This document shows, one piece after another, positions 35,407 to 43,272 of a stretch of DNA of 64,000 nt. Positions within the stretch are counted from its first letter, which is position 1. Every line of letters begins with the position of its first letter. A program made the position numbers and the translations under genes. Below the pieces are notes generated by a model. It was not told where the DNA came from. It was given only the letters and a program-made list of their open reading frames with translations, and did not search any database. Source of the DNA: Hydrogenophaga sp. (GTDB lineage: Bacteria; Pseudomonadota; Gammaproteobacteria; Burkholderiales; Burkholderiaceae_C); assembly GCF_018780385.1 (NCBI RefSeq), contig NZ_JADMJO010000003.1:372001-436000 (forward strand), read 5' to 3'.

Positions 35407-36428
35407 GGCGCGGAATTGTGCCAGCGCGTGGCGCCCGCAACTGTCGCAGCCGTCATCGCGAACGGGGATGACCCTTGCCAGCGCCCGTGGTACTGCACCG
35501 CCGTGCGGTAGGTGTTCATCTGCACCTGCACGGTGGCCTCCATGTCGGTGCCATAGCCACCGGCCATCACGAAAGCCAGCGGCAGGCGGCGGGTCCAGGC
35601 CCAGTCCATCACGCGCCGGTCGCGCGCCTCCATGCCGTCGAACGTGAGCTTCAAGCGTCCCAGCCGGTCTCCTTCGTGTGGATCGGCTCCTGCAAGGTAG
35701 ATCACCAGCCCAGGCTCGAAGCGTCGCTCCATTTCCTCCAGCGCACGCTCCAGCGCTTCGAGGTACTCTGCATCGCCACAACCATCGGGCAGCTCCACGT
35801 CCAGATCGCTCGGCTCCTTGCGAAAAGGAAAGTTCCTGGCACCGTGCAGCGACAGCGTGAACACCGAATCGTCGTTAGCAAAAATCCGCGCTGTGCCGTT
35901 GCCCTGGTGCACATCAAGATCGACGATGGCCACGCGCAGCATGCCGCGCGCACGGTTTTCGCGTGCGTGCTCGGCCTGCATCAGGCGAGCAGCCACGGCG
36001 GCATCGTTGAAGACGCAGAAGCCGCTGCCCTTGTCGGGGTAAGCGTGGTGGGTGCCTCCGGCCAGATTGGCGGCCAGGCCGCTGCCACTCAAGGCGCGAC
36101 GGCAGGCCTGCACCGTGGCCCCCACCGAACGGCGCGCCCGCTCGGCCATGGCCGGGCTCCAGGGAAAACCGATCTCCCGCTGCGCGGCCGGCGCCAAGGT
36201 ACCGGTGTGAACGGCTTTTATATAGAGCGGCGTGTGCACCAGTGCCAGCTCGCCGTCGCTGGCCGGATTGGCTTCCAGCAGCTCGACCTGCGGCAGCTCC
36301 CTGGCCAGGCGTTCGCGCAAGCGGCCATATTTGGCCATGGGAAAACGGTGTCCCGCCGGCAGCGGCAAGATGAAGTGGTCGGCGTAGAAGGCTTGCAAGT
36401 CGGTACGTGCTGTGGTCAGAAGGACCAA
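35403..36428 (-). CDS. Histone-deacetylase-family (acetoin-utilisation/HDAC-like) amidohydrolase
   Basis: Zinc-dependent deacetylase of 341 residues. It shows the arginase/deacetylase zinc ligands in [15 protein letters not shown] (Asp and His) and [10 protein letters not shown] (Asp). The catalytic His pair is in [21 protein letters not shown], and the glycine-rich GGYG loop stands near the C-terminus. Bacterial members deacetylate acetylpolyamines or acyl-lysine. The start at 36428 is a TTG with a poor ribosome site. A TTG at about 36398 before [13 protein letters not shown] would fit homologues as well as I recall them. The stop overlaps the thioesterase start. Confidence 0.88.
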   Translation of the reverse strand: MVLLTTARTDLQAFYADHFILPLPAGHRFPMAKYGRLRERLARELPQVELLEANPASDGELALVHTPLYIKAVHTGTLAPAAQREIGFPWSPAMAERARRSVGATVQACRRALSGSGLAANLAGGTHHAYPDKGSGFCVFNDAAVAARLMQAEHARENRARGMLRVAIVDLDVHQGNGTARIFANDDSVFTLSLHGARNFPFRKEPSDLDVELPDGCGDAEYLEALERALEEMERRFEPGLVIYLAGADPHEGDRLGRLKLTFDGMEARDRRVMDWAWTRRLPLAFVMAGGYGTDMEATVQVQMNTYRTAVQYHGRWQGSSPFAMTAATVAGATRWHNSAP

Positions 36429-36491
36429 GGATTGTGTCCGCCATGGGTATTCGGTGGGCGTGTGCGTCTTTTAGGCCATGACATCTAGAAT

Positions 36492-36506
36492 GGTGCAGCG
36501 CAGCAA
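36492..36506 (+). promoter_or_regulatory. Upstream copy of a 15-bp element at the phasin promoter (PhaR-like site)
   Basis: GGTGCAGCGCAGCAA, 13 of 15 bases identical to a second copy at 36551-36565. This copy lies just upstream of the -35 of the phasin promoter. The TGC/GCA-rich dyad is of the kind bound by PhaR, the PHB-sensing repressor of phasin genes. The match to PhaR is inference. Confidence 0.5.
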
Positions 36507-36513
36507 AAACCGC

Positions 36514-36541
36514 TTGCGCTGTTGAGGGTTATCCCTATAAT
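36514..36541 (+). promoter_or_regulatory. Sigma-70 promoter of the phasin gene
   Basis: Consensus -10 TATAAT at 36536-36541, with TTGCGC 16 nt upstream at 36514-36519 as a reasonable -35. The start of transcription would be near 36548, giving a leader of about 109 nt. It is bracketed by two copies of a 15-bp repeat. Confidence 0.6.
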
Positions 36542-36550
36542 CGCGGTTAT

Positions 36551-36565
36551 GTTGCAGTGCAGCAA
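36551..36565 (+). promoter_or_regulatory. Downstream copy of the 15-bp element at the phasin promoter (PhaR-like site)
   Basis: GTTGCAGTGCAGCAA, which contains the near-palindrome TTGCAGTGCAGCAA. It lies 9 nt past the -10 box, over the likely transcription start, where a bound repressor would block RNA polymerase. It pairs with the copy at 36492-36506; the copy spacing is 59 bp. Confidence 0.55.
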
Positions 36566-36656
36566 TGTGAACAAAAAGCAAAAGCGTCCAGACAGCGCCG
36601 TGTTCCCAGCAGCCTTCAACTAAACCCTGTTTTACCCAAGTTTAGGAGTACGAATA

Positions 36657-37199
36657 ATGCTGACCGCCGAACAAATGATTGCCGCCCAGAAAGCCAACAT
36701 CGAGACCATTTTTGGTCTGACCCAGAAAGCCTTCGAAGGCGTGGAAAAGCTGGTTGAACTCAACGTGCAAGCCACCAAGGCCGCACTGTCCGAGTCCGCC
36801 AACAGCACCCAGGCTCTCCTCAGCGTCAAGGACGCTCAGGAACTGCTGACGCTGCAAGCCAGCCTGATGCAGCCTCTGGCTGAAAAGACCGTGGCTTACA
36901 GCCGCCACCTGTACGACATCGCCCAAGGCACGACCGCCGAATTCGGCAAGGCCGCTGAAGCCCAGGCCAGCGACACCCAGAAGAAATTCATGGCTGTCGT
37001 TGACAACGCTTCCAAGAACGCACCTGCCGGTTCCGAAACCGCCGTGGCCGTGATGAAACAAGCCGTCTCCGCCGCCACCAATGCCGTGGAATCGGTGCAG
37101 AAAGCTGTCAAGCAAGCCACCGAAATGGCAGAAGCCAACTTCAATACCGTGACGACCTCGGCCGTCAACGCTTCGAAGTCGGTCGCCAAAAAGCGCTGA
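36657..37199 (+). CDS. Phasin (PHA-granule-coating protein)
   Basis: Alpha-helical amphipathic protein of 180 residues of the phasin_2 family that coats polyhydroxyalkanoate granules. The N-terminus [47 protein letters not shown] is diagnostic. The C-terminus is Ala/Val/Lys-rich and ends SVAKKR. The ribosome site TAGGAGT lies about 12 nt before the ATG. The gene stands alone between a strong promoter and an intrinsic terminator. Its codon choice is strongly biased to C-ending codons, consistent with high expression. The two 15-bp elements at the promoter suggest PHB-responsive control. Confidence 0.93.
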   Translation: MLTAEQMIAAQKANIETIFGLTQKAFEGVEKLVELNVQATKAALSESANSTQALLSVKDAQELLTLQASLMQPLAEKTVAYSRHLYDIAQGTTAEFGKAAEAQASDTQKKFMAVVDNASKNAPAGSETAVAVMKQAVSAATNAVESVQKAVKQATEMAEANFNTVTTSAVNASKSVAKKR

Positions 37200-37369
37200 A
37201 CAACCGGTTGATCGTGCCGTTGATCGGCCGCTTGAAGTTTTCATCCAGGCCGCAAACTAGCATCACTGCACGATCTGCCTGACTCTCATGGGAACAGGTT
37301 TCAGATCAAACCCGTTCTTCTGGTTGTCTCCTCGGGTCCTTTTCGAAATTCGATTTCATCGGACCCCTT

Positions 37370-37400
37370 AAGCCCCCGCCGCAAGGCAGGGGCTTTTTTT
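37370..37400 (+). terminator. Rho-independent terminator after the phasin gene
   Basis: Stem AAGCCCC...GGGGCTT extended by GCC/GGC with a GCAA loop and one mismatch, followed by seven Ts (37370-37400). It is about 170 nt after the stop codon. The intervening 3' region also carries a GGGTCC/GGACCC inverted repeat at about 37333-37366. Confidence 0.85.
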
Positions 37401-38361
37401 ATGGTCGAGCGCCATTGACCGGTTTCAACCGGGCCAGCTGGGTCTTGAGTTGCGGCAGCGCTGCAAGCATCGCCGCCCTGCCCGCGTCGATGGAGCGTTT
37501 GCGCGAGGCGAAGTCGGCACTGCCCACGCCCGCCAGTGCCGGGCGCACCACCACGTCGGCGGTGGCCAGTTCGTGGCGGTTGATGCTCTGGCCCATGATC
37601 GCGAAGGTCTGCAGAAGCACGCGGATGTTGCCCACCGCCAGATTGCCTTCGGGGGCGCTGGAGATGTCCACCGCCAACACCACCTCGGCCCCCATGTCGC
37701 GCGCCTGCTGCACGGGCACGGGCGCCACCAGACCACCGTCCACATACTCTCGTCCGGCAATGCCCACGGGTGCGAACAGACCGGGCACTGCGCTGGAGGC
37801 GCGCACGGCCTGCGCCACGTCGCCCCGGCGGAACAGCACACCCTGCCCGGTGCCCAGATCGGTGGCCAGCACGCCCAGGGGCAACGCCATCTTCTCGATC
37901 ACACGGCCGTCCACCGCCTGACTCACGTAGCGAGCCAGCGCCTCGCCCCGCAGCAGACCGCGCCCCAGAATGGGCAAGGCCCAGTCGGTCAGGGTCACCT
38001 CGTCCATGCGCATGGCCACGCGTTCGAGCTCGGTGGCAGTCTTGCCACTCGCGTAGAGCGCCGCCACCAGGCTGCCCGCCGAAGTGCCCGTCACCAGATC
38101 AGGCCGGATGCCGCTTTCCTCCAGCACCTGGATCACGCCCACATGGGCGAAACCCCGCGCTGCCCCACCGCCCAGCGCCAGACCCAGCCGGGGCGCCCGC
38201 ATGACCGGCACCACCACGGGCTCCTGAATCCGCGGCGGTGACACGGGCGGCACGACCACAGGCCCCTGCACCGTCGAGCAAGCTGTCAGAAGAGCCGCGC
38301 CGAACACAAATCCCCAGGATTTGCAATACTTATTGAGAACAATTCGCGTTAGTGTTAGCAT
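37399..38361 (-). CDS. Patatin-like phospholipase, lipoprotein
   Basis: Acyl hydrolase of about 320 residues. The lipobox ALLTAC marks it as a lipoprotein. The patatin domain shows the oxyanion loop GLALGGGAARGFAHVGVIQVLEE, the nucleophile in GTSAGS and the catalytic Asp in DGG (REYVDGGLVAPVPV). This is the RssA-like group. The start is uncertain: Met codons at 38361, 38364 and 38370 all give a normal signal peptide (LTLTRIVLNKYCKSWGFVFGAALLTAC), while a more distant ATG at 38424 would cross the promoter of the divergent iron-binding gene. I annotate the shortest. Confidence 0.88.
   Translation of the reverse strand: MLTLTRIVLNKYCKSWGFVFGAALLTACSTVQGPVVVPPVSPPRIQEPVVVPVMRAPRLGLALGGGAARGFAHVGVIQVLEESGIRPDLVTGTSAGSLVAALYASGKTATELERVAMRMDEVTLTDWALPILGRGLLRGEALARYVSQAVDGRVIEKMALPLGVLATDLGTGQGVLFRRGDVAQAVRASSAVPGLFAPVGIAGREYVDGGLVAPVPVQQARDMGAEVVLAVDISSAPEGNLAVGNIRVLLQTFAIMGQSINRHELATADVVVRPALAGVGSADFASRKRSIDAGRAAMLAALPQLKTQLARLKPVNGARP
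38333..38361 (+). promoter_or_regulatory. Promoter with Fur-box-like overlap, iron-binding-protein gene
   Basis: TTGAGA (38333-38338), 17 nt, then TAGCAT (38356-38361) forms a fair sigma-70 promoter for the rightward gene. The overlapping ATTGAGAACAATTCGC resembles the Fur-box half TGAGAATCATT, matching about 12 of 16 positions by eye. CATTCCCATTATC at 38362-38377 is a second AT-rich hexamer-like stretch. Iron control is plausible given the downstream Fe(III)-binding gene. Confidence 0.45.
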
Positions 38362-38444
38362 CATTCCCATTATCCGGCAAGCCCTGAGCGCGCGCGCCGG
38401 GCGAACAGCTCTTGTTTCCTTCATTTCAACTCCCGAGGATCCCC

Positions 38445-39500
38445 ATGACTTCGTTCCGCAAACTCTCGATTGCCCTGGCCGCGGTGGCCGCCACGCTCGG
38501 CCTGCACGGCCAGGCGCTGGCACAGGACAAGGTGCTCAACCTTTACTCGGCTCGCCACTACCAGACCGACGAGGTGATGTACGACACCTTCACCAAAACC
38601 ACCGGTATCAAGATCAACCGCGTGGACGCCGACGACGCCGGCATCGTGGCCCGCCTGCGCGCCGAAGGTGCCGCTTCGCCAGCCGACGTGATCCTGTTGG
38701 TGGATGCTGCCCGCATGGCCTCGGCGGATAGCCAGGGCCTGTTCCAACCGATCCAGTCTGCCAAGCTCGATGCAGCCATTCCCGCCAACCTGCGTGCCAC
38801 CCCCGGCGAAGGCGGCGTGACCTGGACCGGCTTCTCAACGCGTGCCCGCGTGATCGTGTACGACCCGATGCGCGTGAAAGCCGCTGACGTGGCGACCTAT
38901 GAACAACTCGCCGACCCCAAGCTCAAGGGCCTGGTCTGCACGCGCTCTGGCTCACATCCGTACAACCTCTCGCTGTTCGCCACCGTGGTGGAGCGCCTGG
39001 GCGACCAGAAGGGTGAAGCCTGGCTCAAGGGCGTGGTGGACAACATGGCCCGCGCGCCCAAAGGTGGCGACACAGACCAGATCAAGGCCGTGGCCTCCGG
39101 CGAATGCGGTGTGGCGCTGAGCAACACCTACTACATCGCCCGCCTGATCAAGTCGGACAAGCCGGAAGACCGCGCGACGATGGAAAAAGTGCGCGTGATG
39201 TTCCCCAACCAGGCCACCACCGGCACACACGTGAACATCGCTGGCGCGGCCGTGGCCAAGCACGCCAAGAACCGCGACAACGCCGTGCAGTTCATGGAGT
39301 TCCTGGCCAGCCCGTTCGCGCAGGACTACTTTGCCAACGGCAACAACGAGTTCCCGGCCGCCAAGGGCTTGAAGATCGCCAATCCAGCCATCAAGGCCAT
39401 GGGCGGTGACAACTTCAAGGCCGAAACCGTGCCCTTGGGCGTGGTCGCCAAAAACATGACCAAGGTGCAACAGATGCTGGATCGCGTGGGCTACAAGTAA
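38445..39500 (+). CDS. Iron(III) ABC transporter substrate-binding protein (FbpA/FutA type)
   Basis: Periplasmic solute-binding protein of 351 residues with a Sec signal (LSIALAAVAATLGLHGQALA-QD). The mature N-terminus KVLNLYSARHYQTDEVMYDTF is typical of ferric-ion-binding FbpA/FutA/IdiA proteins. The GEGGVTWTGFSTRARVIVYDP segment and the tyrosine pair in SNTYYIARLI (iron ligands in FbpA homologues) support iron binding. The ATG at 38445 has CGAGGAT upstream; the in-frame start at 38412 lacks a signal. No permease or ATPase genes are adjacent, so the partners lie elsewhere. Confidence 0.9.
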   Translation: MTSFRKLSIALAAVAATLGLHGQALAQDKVLNLYSARHYQTDEVMYDTFTKTTGIKINRVDADDAGIVARLRAEGAASPADVILLVDAARMASADSQGLFQPIQSAKLDAAIPANLRATPGEGGVTWTGFSTRARVIVYDPMRVKAADVATYEQLADPKLKGLVCTRSGSHPYNLSLFATVVERLGDQKGEAWLKGVVDNMARAPKGGDTDQIKAVASGECGVALSNTYYIARLIKSDKPEDRATMEKVRVMFPNQATTGTHVNIAGAAVAKHAKNRDNAVQFMEFLASPFAQDYFANGNNEFPAAKGLKIANPAIKAMGGDNFKAETVPLGVVAKNMTKVQQMLDRVGYK

Positions 39501-39514
39501 GCCCACTGACTCAA

Positions 39515-39544
39515 CAAAAAGCCCGCAGTCGCGGGCTTTTTGTT
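39515..39544 (+). terminator. Bidirectional Rho-independent terminator between the iron-binding gene and ppk2
   Basis: Perfect stem CAAAAAGCCCGC / GCGGGCTTTTTG with an AGTC loop (39515-39542), with T-runs in both directions. It lies 14 nt after the iron-binding stop and 9 nt from the ppk2 stop, so it can end both convergent genes. Confidence 0.9.
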
Positions 39545-39550
39545 TGGTGG

Positions 39551-40456
39551 TCAGTACACCTGGGGCACGTGAATTTCACCGGGTACCTGGTGGCGCCGGT
39601 AACCTTCGTGTCGCACGCGCTCGGGCAGCGTGATCGTGGCGCGCTCCACCTCGCCATAGGGCATCTGCTCCAGCAGATGGTGAATGCAGTTCAGGCGCGC
39701 CTTCTTCTTGTCGTCGGCCTGCACCACCCACCAAGGTGATTCCGGAATGTGGGTGCGCTCCAGCATCACCTCTTTGGCCTTGGTGTAAAGCTCCCAGCGA
39801 CGGCGGCTTTCCAGGTCCATGGGGCTGAGCTTCCATTGCTTGAGCGGATCGTGTATGCGACCCAGAAAACGAAGATGTTGCTCTTCGTCGGAGATGGAAA
39901 ACCAGTACTTGATGAGCTGGATGCCCGAACGCACCAGCATCTTTTCGAACTCGGGCACCGAGCGGAAAAACTCTTCGTACTGCTCGTCGTTGCAAAAGCC
40001 CATGACACGCTCAACGCCGGCGCGGTTGTACCAGCTGCGATCGAACAGCACCATCTCACCGGCGGCCGGCAGGTGGGCCGCGTAGCGCTGGAAATACCAC
40101 TGCGTGCGCTCGCGGTCGTTGGGCGCGGGCAGCGCGGCCACGCGGCACACGCGCGGATTCAGGCGCTGGGTGATGCGTTTGATCACGCCGCCCTTGCCCG
40201 CCGCGTCACGCCCCTCGAAGATGATCACCACCTTGTGCCCGGTGGCCACCACCCAGTCTTGCAGCTTCACCAGCTCGGCCTGCAGCCGGAACAGCTCACG
40301 AAAGTACTGTTGCCGGGCCGCTTTGTGCTGCATCAGAGCCTCGGCATCCTGCGGTTCCTCCACCCGGTCCTCCATCTCCATTTCCAGCTCTTCGTCGTAG
40401 CCGTCCATCAAGTCGGTGTGGATGCGGCGCAGCAGCTCTTCCTGGCTGTCGAACAT
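39551..40456 (-). CDS. ppk2: Polyphosphate kinase 2 (class I PPK2)
   Basis: Enzyme of 301 residues that transfers phosphate between polyphosphate and nucleoside diphosphates. Walker A is FEGRDAAGKGGVIKRI (residues about 90-105). Walker B is FDRSWYNRAGVERVMGF, and the lid is the arginine-rich KLSPMDLESRRRWELYTKAKE. Length and single-domain structure fit class I, which phosphorylates ADP/GDP. The ATG at 40456 is preceded by GGAGT; the longer start reaches into the divergent promoter and is rejected. Together with phasin it indicates storage of PHA and polyphosphate. Confidence 0.93.
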   Translation of the reverse strand: MFDSQEELLRRIHTDLMDGYDEELEMEMEDRVEEPQDAEALMQHKAARQQYFRELFRLQAELVKLQDWVVATGHKVVIIFEGRDAAGKGGVIKRITQRLNPRVCRVAALPAPNDRERTQWYFQRYAAHLPAAGEMVLFDRSWYNRAGVERVMGFCNDEQYEEFFRSVPEFEKMLVRSGIQLIKYWFSISDEEQHLRFLGRIHDPLKQWKLSPMDLESRRRWELYTKAKEVMLERTHIPESPWWVVQADDKKKARLNCIHHLLEQMPYGEVERATITLPERVRHEGYRRHQVPGEIHVPQVY

Positions 40457-40545
40457 GGGGACTCCATTCGTGGCAAAAGATGTCCAGACTAGATCTACCC
40501 GATGACAATGCCGTGACAACAGCCTGCCGCATAATCGCCACCTGA

Positions 40546-40561
40546 TTGACGTTTACGTCAA
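40546..40561. promoter_or_regulatory. LiuR-like palindromic operator upstream of the HSD10-type dehydrogenase
   Basis: TTGACGTTTACGTCAA, an inverted repeat with 6-nt arms and a TTTA centre, followed by a third half-site ACGTCAA (40561-40567). It lies 33 nt before the dehydrogenase start. The pattern resembles sites of the MerR-family regulator LiuR, which controls branched-chain amino acid and fatty acid breakdown genes. No LiuR gene is in this window, so the regulator assignment is inference. Confidence 0.45.
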
Positions 40562-40594
40562 CGTCAAACACCCTCAACGACACAGGAGCACAAC

Positions 40595-41353
40595 ATGGAC
40601 ATTCAAGGCAAGGTATTCATCGTCACCGGCGGCGCATCGGGCCTGGGCGAAGGCACGGCGCGCATGCTGGCGGCCAACGGCGGACGGGTCGTGATTGCCG
40701 ACATGCAGGCTGAAAAAGGCGAAGCCGTGGCCAAGGAAATCGGTGGCACCTTCGTGAAATGCGACGTGAGCAGCGAAACCGACGGCCAGGCTGTGGTGGC
40801 CCAGGCGTTGTCGATGGGCAAGCTCATGGGCCTGGTGAACTGCGCGGGTATTGCCCCCGCTGAGAAGACCGTGGGCAAGAAGGGCCCGCACAACCTGGGC
40901 GTCTACACCAAGACCATCATGGTCAACCTGGTGGGCAGCTTCAACATGATCCGCCTCGCGGCCGACGCCATGTGCAAGAACGAACCCGAAGCCACGGGTG
41001 AGCGCGGCGTGATGATCAGCACCGCCAGCGTGGCGGCGTACGACGGGCAGATCGGCCAGGCGGCCTATGCGGCCAGCAAGGGTGGCATCGTCGGCATGAC
41101 GCTGCCGATCGCGCGCGACCTCTCGCGCAACGGCATCCGCAACATGACGATTGCGCCCGGCATCTTCGGCACACCCATGTTGTTCGGCATGCCGCAAGAG
41201 GTGCAGGACGCGCTCGCCGCCAGTGTGCCCTTCCCCAGCCGCCTGGGCACGCCGGCCGACTACGCCAAGCTGGCCAAGCACATCATCGAGAACGACATGC
41301 TCAATGGCGAAGTGATTCGACTGGACGGGGCGATCCGGCTGGCGCCAAAATGA
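40595..41353 (+). CDS. 3-hydroxyacyl-CoA dehydrogenase, type II SDR (HSD10-like)
   Basis: SDR of 252 residues. The cofactor motif is [10 protein letters not shown], with NCAGIAPA behind it. The active site has the Ser in [25 protein letters not shown] with the YxxxK pair (Tyr-Ala-Ala-Ser-Lys). The segment [29 protein letters not shown] and the C-terminus [16 protein letters not shown] are typical of bacterial HSD10 homologues. These oxidise 2-methyl-3-hydroxybutyryl-CoA (isoleucine breakdown) and other 3-hydroxyacyl-CoAs. CAGGAG precedes the ATG at 40595. A LiuR-like palindrome upstream supports a catabolic role. Confidence 0.88.
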   Translation: MDIQGKVFIVTGGASGLGEGTARMLAANGGRVVIADMQAEKGEAVAKEIGGTFVKCDVSSETDGQAVVAQALSMGKLMGLVNCAGIAPAEKTVGKKGPHNLGVYTKTIMVNLVGSFNMIRLAADAMCKNEPEATGERGVMISTASVAAYDGQIGQAAYAASKGGIVGMTLPIARDLSRNGIRNMTIAPGIFGTPMLFGMPQEVQDALAASVPFPSRLGTPADYAKLAKHIIENDMLNGEVIRLDGAIRLAPK

Positions 41354-41360
41354 GCTCCCG

Positions 41361-41380
41361 CGCGCCGCACCTGCGGCGCG
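41361..41380. repeat. Short perfect inverted repeat after the HSD10-type gene (possible REP-like element)
   Basis: Arms CGCGCCGCA and TGCGGCGCG with a 2-nt gap, 8 nt after the stop codon, followed by CCCCCCAAGGGG. There is no T-run, so it is a poor intrinsic terminator. It may be a dispersed REP-type palindrome or an mRNA 3'-end stabiliser. Confidence 0.4.
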
Positions 41381-41475
41381 TCGCCCCCCAAGGGGACAAA
41401 CACCTGCGGCCTGGCAAGCCAGTTCCACGGGGTTCTGGGTGGACTTCCCTTCGTTGACATGGATGGGGACTTGAC

Positions 41476-43272
41476 ATGAAACGTCTTGCATGGATCCTCG
41501 CCTTGGCACTGTTGAGCGCTTGCGCTGCGCCTCCCTCAGTGCAACAACCCGAAGGCGCTTCGGGCCTCACCGCCAAACCGGGCTGGACCTTCCAGCGCCA
41601 GGCCGTGGCCGCTGCCAATCCGCTGGCAGCTGAGACCGGTGCGCGTATCCTGCGCGCTGGTGGCAGCGCGGTCGACGCGGCGATCGCGGTGCAGATGGTG
41701 CTCACGCTGGTGGAGCCACAGTCCAGCGGCATCGGCGGGGGCGCATTCTTGCTGCACCACGACGGCAAACGCATCCAGGCCTTCGACGGCCGCGAAACCG
41801 CGCCCGCCGAGGCCGGTGAACAGTTGTTCCTCGACGCACAGGGCAAGCCCATGCCCTTCCTGGACGCCGTGACGAGCGGCCGCTCGGTGGGCGTACCGGG
41901 CGCGGTGATGATGCTCGCGCAGGCCCACCGCCAACACGGCAAGCTGCCCTGGGCGCGCCTGTTCGAGCCCGCCATCGCACTGGCCGAGCAAGGCTTCGGC
42001 ATCAGCCCGCGCCTGCACACCCTGCTCCTGACCGAAACCGCGCTCAAGTCCGATCCAGTGGCCGCCGCCTACTTCTACCGGCCAGACGGCCAGCCGCATC
42101 CGATAGGGCACGTGTTGCGCAACCCCGAGCTCGCGCAGGTGCTGCGCAACATTGCCGCGCAAGGGCCGAGCGCGCTGCACGACGGACCCGTGGCCCGCGC
42201 CATCGTCGACAAGGTGCAGCAGCATCCCCTGCGACCCGGCCGCCTCGGCCTCGACGATCTCAAGCGCTACCAGCCGCGCGAGCGCGAAGCCCTGTGCCAC
42301 GAGCACACGGCCGCGCGGCGCGCCTTGCGCATCTGCGGCTTTCCCCCACCAAGTTCGGGCGCGATCGCGGTGGGCCAGATCCTCGGGCTGCTCGCGCGCA
42401 CACCGCAGGCGCAAGAGCCTCTGGTGCAGCTCAATGGCGCCGACCCAGTGCCCTCGGCCAACTGGCTGCACAGCTATGCCGAGGCATCCCGGCTGACCTT
42501 TGCCGACCGTGCACAGTACGTGGCCGACCCCGATTTCGTGGCCGCGCCCGGCGCTCGCTGGAGCAGCTTGCTCGACGCGCGCTACCTCGACGAACGCGCC
42601 CGCCTCATCACCCCGGCCCGCATGCCACAGGCGCCAGCTGGCCAACCAGGCGGCGCGCAGGTTGCCTGGGCACCCATGGTGGACCAACCCGAAGACGGCA
42701 CCAGCCACATCAGCATCGTCGACTCATTCGGCAACGCACTGGCCATGACCACAACCATCGAGTCGGCGTTCGGCTCGCGCCTGATGGTCACCACCGACCC
42801 GAAGCGATCGGGCGGCTTCCTGCTCAACAACGAACTCACCGACTTCAGCTTTGCGCCGCGCGATGCCCAGGGCCAACCCGTGGCCAACCGGGTCGAGCCC
42901 GGCAAGCGGCCGCGCTCGTCCATGTCGCCCACACTGGTGTTCGACAAGGCTTCTGGTGAGTTGCTCATGAGCACCGGCAGCCCGGGCGGCGCCCTCATCA
43001 TTCACTACACGGCCAAGGTGTTGCATGGCGTGCTGCAGTGGGGGCTGTCGCCGCAGGCCGCCATCAACCTGCCCAATTTCGGCACCACCGGCGGTCCGCT
43101 GCTGCTCGAGCAGAATCGATTCCCCGCCCTCAGCGTGCAGGCGCTGCGCGACCGCGGCCACACCGTGCAGGAAGTGGAGATGACGAGCGGTCTGCAGGCC
43201 ATCCAGCGGGGCCAGCGCGCGTGGCTGGGTGGCGCCGATCCGCGGCGCGAGGGCATCGTGGCGGGTGACTAG
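41476..43272 (+). CDS. ggt: Gamma-glutamyltransferase, lipoprotein-signal form
   Basis: N-terminal nucleophile hydrolase of 598 residues that cleaves the gamma-glutamyl bond of glutathione in the periplasm. A lipobox ALLSAC follows MKRLAWILAL, so the enzyme is probably lipid-anchored. The large domain begins AAANPLAAETGARILRAGGSAVDAAIAVQMVL. The autoprocessing Thr is in DGTSHISIVDSFGNALAMT (residue about 412), and the oxyanion motif is STGSPGGA. The precursor should split at that Thr into two subunits. The stop overlaps the 3' end of the opposite-strand acyl-CoA synthetase by 4 nt. Confidence 0.92.
   Translation: MKRLAWILALALLSACAAPPSVQQPEGASGLTAKPGWTFQRQAVAAANPLAAETGARILRAGGSAVDAAIAVQMVLTLVEPQSSGIGGGAFLLHHDGKRIQAFDGRETAPAEAGEQLFLDAQGKPMPFLDAVTSGRSVGVPGAVMMLAQAHRQHGKLPWARLFEPAIALAEQGFGISPRLHTLLLTETALKSDPVAAAYFYRPDGQPHPIGHVLRNPELAQVLRNIAAQGPSALHDGPVARAIVDKVQQHPLRPGRLGLDDLKRYQPREREALCHEHTAARRALRICGFPPPSSGAIAVGQILGLLARTPQAQEPLVQLNGADPVPSANWLHSYAEASRLTFADRAQYVADPDFVAAPGARWSSLLDARYLDERARLITPARMPQAPAGQPGGAQVAWAPMVDQPEDGTSHISIVDSFGNALAMTTTIESAFGSRLMVTTDPKRSGGFLLNNELTDFSFAPRDAQGQPVANRVEPGKRPRSSMSPTLVFDKASGELLMSTGSPGGALIIHYTAKVLHGVLQWGLSPQAAINLPNFGTTGGPLLLEQNRFPALSVQALRDRGHTVQEVEMTSGLQAIQRGQRAWLGGADPRREGIVAGD

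Noticed and set aside
37399-38424. Longer patatin start at 38424
   Set aside because: It would extend the reading frame through the promoter of the divergent iron-binding gene and put about 20 polar residues before a normal lipoprotein signal.
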